Part shown: piece by piece, positions 62,367 to 64,000 of the stretch
How positions within the stretch are numbered: the stretch's first letter is position 1
How the letters are laid out: the number at the start of each line of letters is the position of its first letter
Assembly (NCBI RefSeq): GCF_026341775.1
Contig: NZ_JAPEOB010000001.1
Location: 1,116,001-1,180,000, forward strand
DNA from: Streptomyces sp. NBC_00654
Lineage (GTDB): Bacteria; Actinomycetota; Actinomycetes; Streptomycetales; Streptomycetaceae
Length of the DNA: 64,000 bases
Direction of reading: 5' to 3'
The notes under the pieces: generated by a model
Seen by the model: the letters and a program-made list of their open reading frames with translations, nothing else
Told to the model about the DNA's origin: nothing
Databases searched by the model: none
Position numbers and translations under genes: made by a program

Positions 62367-63584
62367 TCAGCCGATGCCGAAGTGCACGTACTGGGGCTCG
62401 ACGTGGCGCCGGTCGGTGCCGCCTTGCAGGGTGACGCCCGAGGCCACCCACTCCGAGGAGTTCGGGTTGTGCCGACGACAGGAGGCATAGTCTCCCCACG
62501 CTCCGCCGTTCGGTCCGTTGGTGCCGGTGCGGGTGATGGCCAGTCGCCAGTCCCCGCCGTCGCGGAAGCCCACGACATGCGAGGGATGCCGGGTCCCTCC
62601 GCCAAAGGCCAGTGATACGCCGACGACTCCTTGGGCGTTCGGACAGGCCGCGGGATAGGCGAAGGCCGAGTTCGCGTTCCAGATGTCAGGTTCCTCCACC
62701 AGCCGGTGAGTGGTGATGTCGACGACCGCGCCCTTGACATAGGGCTTCGGCCGGCCGGACCTGGGCGCCGCGGTCCACAGGAAGCCCGCGCGGGTACCGC
62801 TCACCCAGGCGCCCGTGATCCGCGAGTCGACCCGGTCGAGCCACTCCGAGCCGTCAGGTCCCGGGGCGCTGTACGGACCGGAGTTCCACGGGCTCACCTG
62901 GACGTCGAACGAACCCACCGTGTTGGAGCTGTCCGGCCAGCCGTGGACCCGCAGCGTCGTCCCCGCGTTGTGGCTGGCGAAGAACATGCTGCCCGCAGCC
63001 CCTTGGGTGAGCCGCAGGGAACCGTTGTTGGTCGTCGACCACCACTGGTACGTCAGGCCGGATCCCGCGCGCAGCGTGTCGAGAGGCAGCTTGAAGGCTA
63101 CCGCGCGCTGCCACCGGTCGGCCGAGTTGAACACGTTGAAGGTGACGTACAGGTGGTTGCTGCTGAACGCCGCGTCCGGATAGTCGAACCACAGGTCCGT
63201 CCAGGAGGAGTTGAGGTCACTGGGACTGAAGTCCCACCAGTGCCAGGCGCCCGGGTTCGCTCCTGGAGCGACGGCGATCCGGAAGACGTTGTTGCCGCCT
63301 GGGACCGCGATGTACTGGAGGATCCAGATCCAGATGTCCCGGCTGGGCTCGTAGACGACGATCTGGTCGCAGCAGAAGCCGTCGGCGGCCGACGGCAGAG
63401 CTGTGAACGGGTCGACGTGATTCCATTCCTTGCCGCCGGTGGTGCTGCTGGTGGCGGACCAGTTGCAGGTGTAGAAGATGTTGCTGTTGGACGCTGCGAC
63501 GGTGGGCTCGTTGACGGTGCTCGTCTGGGTGCCGGTGGCAGTGTCGTCGAGGCCGATGTTCTTGATGAGTTGGACGTTCGCCAT
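62367..63584 (-). CDS. Sialidase/BNR-propeller-like hypothetical protein
   Basis: A 405-residue protein with no signal peptide. The segments VNEPTVAASNSNIFYTCNWS, WAVAPG-type strands and repeated W/D turns (FSPSDLNSSWTDLWFDYPDA, FRDGGDWRLAITRTG) suggest a six-bladed beta-propeller of the sialidase superfamily, but catalytic Arg and Tyr residues cannot be assigned by eye. Ribosome site TAAGGAG nine bases ahead of the ATG at 63584. It follows the 81-residue gene by 59 bases and is probably co-transcribed. Substrate unknown. Confidence 0.68.
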   Translation of the reverse strand: MANVQLIKNIGLDDTATGTQTSTVNEPTVAASNSNIFYTCNWSATSSTTGGKEWNHVDPFTALPSAADGFCCDQIVVYEPSRDIWIWILQYIAVPGGNNVFRIAVAPGANPGAWHWWDFSPSDLNSSWTDLWFDYPDAAFSSNHLYVTFNVFNSADRWQRAVAFKLPLDTLRAGSGLTYQWWSTTNNGSLRLTQGAAGSMFFASHNAGTTLRVHGWPDSSNTVGSFDVQVSPWNSGPYSAPGPDGSEWLDRVDSRITGAWVSGTRAGFLWTAAPRSGRPKPYVKGAVVDITTHRLVEEPDIWNANSAFAYPAACPNAQGVVGVSLAFGGGTRHPSHVVGFRDGGDWRLAITRTGTNGPNGGAWGDYASCRRHNPNSSEWVASGVTLQGGTDRRHVEPQYVHFGIG

Positions 63585-63643
63585 GGCAGTTGCGCTCCTT
63601 AGCGAGCTGCGGGGATGGCCCCGCGTTCAGGCGGGGCCATCGG

Positions 63644-63889
63644 TCACCGCTCTTCGGGGACGGTTTCAGGCACCTGGCCCTGAGTGGGACCCATCGGCTT
63701 GCGGGGTCCGGTGAACTTCCTCTCGCGCGCGTCAAGCTGCTTGGTCGTCGGCGTCTTGGGCTGGTCGGCGGACTCGTCCATCGCCTGCGGTTCTCCCGGG
63801 CCGGGCAGCGACTGGGCCTCTCCGGCATGTGCAAGGGCAGCGTCCTCCGCCGTGTACTCGGGGCCATCGCTGCGGATCTCGTTCGACAT
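63644..63889 (-). CDS. 81-residue acidic, proline-rich hypothetical protein
   Basis: Starts MSNEIRSDGPEYTAEDAALA after a GAGGTGG ribosome site; polar and probably unstructured (QPKTPTTKQLDARERKFTGP), no membrane segment, no Cys. First gene of a two-gene minus-strand unit with the propeller-like protein. Function unknown. Confidence 0.68.
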   Translation of the reverse strand: MSNEIRSDGPEYTAEDAALAHAGEAQSLPGPGEPQAMDESADQPKTPTTKQLDARERKFTGPRKPMGPTQGQVPETVPEER

Positions 63890-64000
63890 GTGTCATCCAC
63901 CTCAATCTCGAGTTACCCACTGGCATTCTCGGCAGGGTGATACCCGCATTCCGGCGTCATATTCATTAGGCATCTCACATCACATCCTGTCAAATGCGCA

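Overview
The window is a high-GC actinobacterial chromosome segment, almost certainly Streptomyces. Support comes from GTG/TTG starts, stop/start overlaps of the ATGA and GTGA type, and a gene order I recognise from Streptomyces chromosomes: a penicillin-binding protein, pmt, rsmI, tatD, rsmA-ispE, an ABC-F ATPase, galT-galE-galK, a TetR regulator with a desaturase, ppc, pth-rplY-prs-glmU and tRNA-Gln. It mixes conserved housekeeping blocks with several inserted or decaying accessory patches.

Region 1 (1-10.7 kb) is variable. It holds the end of a MerR-HEAT regulator, a DinB-type protein, a GNAT protein, a broken hypothetical gene, and a coupled ybaK-eamA pair. A small accessory cassette (about 4.7-8.2 kb) lies between two 142-bp direct copies of the ybaK upstream region. 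It encodes a 44-residue peptide whose stop codon abuts the start of an isoaspartate-methyltransferase-like enzyme, and divergently an 84-residue protein, a DUF6879-like protein and an XRE/DUF5753 regulator. A winged-helix regulator, a secreted I36-type protein and a DEDDh exonuclease follow.

Region 2 (10,734-12,823) is a decayed Tn3-family element with 40-bp terminal inverted repeats and a 5-bp target duplication. It contains tnpA and recombinase remnants and an apparently intact methyltransferase cargo gene.

Region 3 (12.8-33.4 kb) is mostly core: PBP, protein O-mannosyltransferase, RsmI, TatD, RsmA, IspE, an acyltransferase, an ABC-F protein and two tandem membrane-anchored PQQ-type propeller proteins with a third, dead copy. 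The rpfB gene usual between tatD and rsmA is missing. A compact minus-strand operon (17,425-21,411) interrupts the core: a 58-residue peptide, an unknown protein, two DUF6895-like paralogues and a serine hydrolase, coupled by GTGA overlaps. I regard it as one of the two best candidates for an undescribed system.

Region 4 (33.5-51.3 kb) is regulatory and metabolic core: two LuxR-type response regulators, one without its phosphoacceptor; the gal operon with a LacI-type palindrome upstream; MarR and tam; a Uma2 protein; TetR and desaturase; ppc; pth; rplY; prs; glmU; and tRNA-Gln(UUG).

Region 5 (51.6-59.2 kb) has an orphan histidine kinase and a polymorphic-toxin/immunity-type group: a SUKH-3 protein, a YwqJ deaminase, a WHH-nuclease-like/SUKH-1 fusion, and a large protein with deaminase and SUKH-4 domains joined by a collagen-like Gly-Pro-Pro linker. 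A DivIVA/FilP-like coiled-coil protein follows.

Region 6 (59.2-64 kb) is a mobile-element graveyard: an IS630 fragment, a dead IS5-family transposase with a YwqG-like passenger between near-identical inverted ends, and half an MFS transporter. It closes with a two-gene unit encoding an 81-residue protein and a sialidase-fold-like protein. All functional calls come from reading translations by eye; no database search was run.
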